From: Bacillota bacterium
GTDB lineage: Bacteria > Bacillota > Clostridia > Christensenellales > CAG-138
DNA: 6,784 nt
Reading direction: 5' to 3'
NCBI GenBank assembly: GCA_023416895.1
Contig: JAEZGQ010000167.1
Span: 1 to 6,784 of the forward strand
Numbering within the stretch: position 1 is the stretch's first letter; every line of letters starts with the position of its first letter. Below, piece after piece: positions 6,177-6,784 of the stretch. The position numbers were made by a program, and so were the translations under genes. Under the pieces are notes generated by a model, which was not told the origin of the DNA, did no database searches, and was given only the letters and a program-made list of their open reading frames with translations.

Positions 6177-6205
6177 TTTAAAAACGAGTGGGCTTGCAGT
6201 ATAAT
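6177..6205 (+). promoter_or_regulatory. Predicted sigma-A-type promoter of the solute-binding protein gene
   Basis: TTTAAA (6177-6182, 4/6 match to the -35 box), a 17-base spacer and a perfect TATAAT (6200-6205). Transcription would start near 6212, giving a leader of about 65 bases before ATG 6277. Spacing and the perfect -10 make this the best promoter in the window by eye. Confidence 0.6.
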
Positions 6206-6210
6206 CAATT

Positions 6211-6222
6211 CTGTTCATACAG
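6211..6222. repeat. Short inverted repeat at the predicted transcription start
   Basis: CTGT-TCAT-ACAG, a four-base-pair dyad overlapping the expected start site of the solute-binding protein transcript. The position suits a repressor operator, but four pairs is within chance expectation. Confidence 0.25.
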
Positions 6223-6224
6223 GT

Positions 6225-6244
6225 ATTAACGCATTTTCGTTAAT
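6225..6244. repeat. Perfect 7-bp inverted repeat in the leader of the solute-binding protein gene
   Basis: ATTAACG (6225-6231) and CGTTAAT (6238-6244) flank a six-base loop, extended by one possible G-U pair. It lies about 13-32 bases after the predicted start site and 32 bases before the ATG. It is AT-rich and lacks a T-run, so an operator is more likely than a terminator; a weak 5' mRNA stem is the alternative. Confidence 0.4.
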
Positions 6245-6276
6245 GTGAAAAGTTTAAGGGAGAACACCATAAAAAA

Positions 6277-6784
6277 ATGAGGGTAAAAAAAATCGTTTCG
6301 CTGATGTTACTGGCGGTTATGGCGGCTTCCGTAGCGGCAGGCTGTGCCCCGGCAAAAAACGAGGAAAGCATGTCGCTTACGATCGGGCTTATGCCCGCAG
6401 TAGACGCCGCGCCCGTTTTGCTGGCGCAAAAAAACGGGTACTTTACGGAGCTTGGCCTAACGGTTACCTTGCAAATGTACAGCAACGCGCAGGATCGGCA
6501 AAGCGCCCTTCAGGCGCAGTCGGTCGACGGGGCGATTACGGATTTGATCGCGGTTGCCGCAAATGTGGACGCGGGGTTTGAAATCAAGGCTACCACAATG
6601 ACAAACGGCGTGTTCCCCGTGCTTTCTAACGCCGGTGCGGAAAACAAGACGAGCGTGAAGGTTGGGATGATGGAAGTCAGCGTCACCAACTTTTTGATCG
6701 ACGAATGGCTGAGCAACAAATACACCATTGAAAAGGTTTACATCAACGACATCCCCACAAGGCTTGCGGCCATTGAAAGCGGAC
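6277..6784 (+). CDS. ABC-transporter solute-binding lipoprotein, SsuA/THI5-like (NMT1) family, C-terminus outside window
   Basis: Partial: 169 codons to the right edge with no stop. Residues 1-23 are a lipoprotein signal: basic MRVKK, a hydrophobic stretch and a lipobox ending AAGC, with C23 the predicted lipidated residue that tethers the protein outside the membrane. Residues 33-169 match lobe 1 of the NMT1/SsuA-type periplasmic-binding fold: LTIGLMPAVDAAPVLLAQKN then GYFTELGL, the AQDRQSALQ helix (71-79), VDGAITDLIAV (83-93) and VGMMEVSVTNFLIDEWL (129-145). In the family such proteins deliver sulfonates, pyrimidine precursors, nitrate or other small molecules to an ABC permease; the ligand cannot be told from this fragment. 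The purine-rich AAGGGAG (6256-6262) is 14 bases from the ATG, an unusually long spacing. Any permease and ATPase genes would lie to the right. It is divergent from the cation locus and probably unrelated in function. Confidence 0.9.
   Translation, partial: MRVKKIVSLMLLAVMAASVAAGCAPAKNEESMSLTIGLMPAVDAAPVLLAQKNGYFTELGLTVTLQMYSNAQDRQSALQAQSVDGAITDLIAVAANVDAGFEIKATTMTNGVFPVLSNAGAENKTSVKVGMMEVSVTNFLIDEWLSNKYTIEKVYINDIPTRLAAIESG

Larger units (their letters stand above)
5982..6276. other. Divergent intergenic region between the cation locus and the solute-binding protein gene
   Basis: 295 bases with no convincing gene; a 94-codon plus-strand reading frame across part of it has no protein-like composition. 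It contains a perfect TATAAT on the minus strand (6064-6069) with no good -35 partner, which could serve the small membrane protein gene. Two small stem-loops lie at about 6131-6144 (CACG/CGTG) and 6142-6155 (GCAAA-GGGG-TTTGC). The plus-strand promoter and dyads of the solute-binding protein gene are listed separately. I see no tRNA, riboswitch consensus or mobile-element end. Confidence 0.5.

Noticed and set aside
5920..6204. 94-codon plus-strand ORF across the divergent region
   Set aside because: Overlaps the small membrane protein gene in antisense and runs through the solute-binding protein promoter's -35/-10 boxes; no recognisable sequence features.
6269..6277. ATA as an alternative, better-spaced start for the solute-binding protein
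   Set aside because: ATA at 6269 is eight bases before ATG 6277 and so out of frame; it runs into TGA after two lysine codons.
6240..6728. Two minus-strand ORFs (81 and 72 codons) under the solute-binding protein
   Set aside because: Antisense to a clear lipoprotein gene with a recognisable family pattern.

Overview
The window looks like a chromosomal segment of an anaerobic Gram-positive bacterium, probably a moderately GC-rich member of the Clostridia. This is an inference from the style of the proteins, the GGAGG-type ribosome binding sites and the gene families; there is no rRNA or other marker to fix the taxonomy. About 88% of the window is coding.

Minus strand, read right to left (about 5981 down to 1), is a monovalent-cation and potassium-homeostasis block. 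It starts with a 34-residue single-span membrane protein too short for ordinary gene callers (5877-5981). A terminator-like hairpin follows (5821-5868), then a 934-residue P-type ATPase (2933-5737). The ATPase resembles the animal Na+,K+/H+,K+-ATPases (P2C) more than the usual bacterial Ca2+ pumps: its M4, M5, M6 and M9 cation-site residues match the Na,K-ATPase set almost one for one. Two tandem 221-residue RCK/TrkA-type regulators follow with little or no spacing (2250-2915 and 1580-2245). After a 200-base gap holding a hairpin and a promoter with a perfect TTGACA box comes a KdpD-type sensor (start 1379, running off the left edge at residue 459). It has the KdpD ATP-binding domain, a USP domain and the DUF4118 membrane domain; any kinase domain lies outside the window. 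No Trk/Ktr channel subunit, KdpFABC or KdpE is present here.

A gene-free divergent region (5982-6276) separates this block from a plus-strand gene (6277 to the right edge). That gene encodes the N-terminal 169 residues of a lipoprotein solute-binding protein of the SsuA/THI5-like (NMT1) ABC importer class. It has a good sigma-A-type promoter and two small inverted repeats just downstream of it.

The most plausible reading is one K+/Na+ control locus: an energised cation pump, two NAD(H)/nucleotide-sensing RCK proteins that would gate a channel encoded elsewhere, and a KdpD-like sensor. The sensor's USP domain keeps the spacing of a reported c-di-AMP-binding motif while its ATP-binding domain has lost several signature residues. 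The points most worth follow-up are the tiny membrane protein beside a Na,K-ATPase-like pump (a possible FXYD/KdpF-like partner), the preserved P2C ion site with a specific change in M8, and the degenerate KdpD domain.
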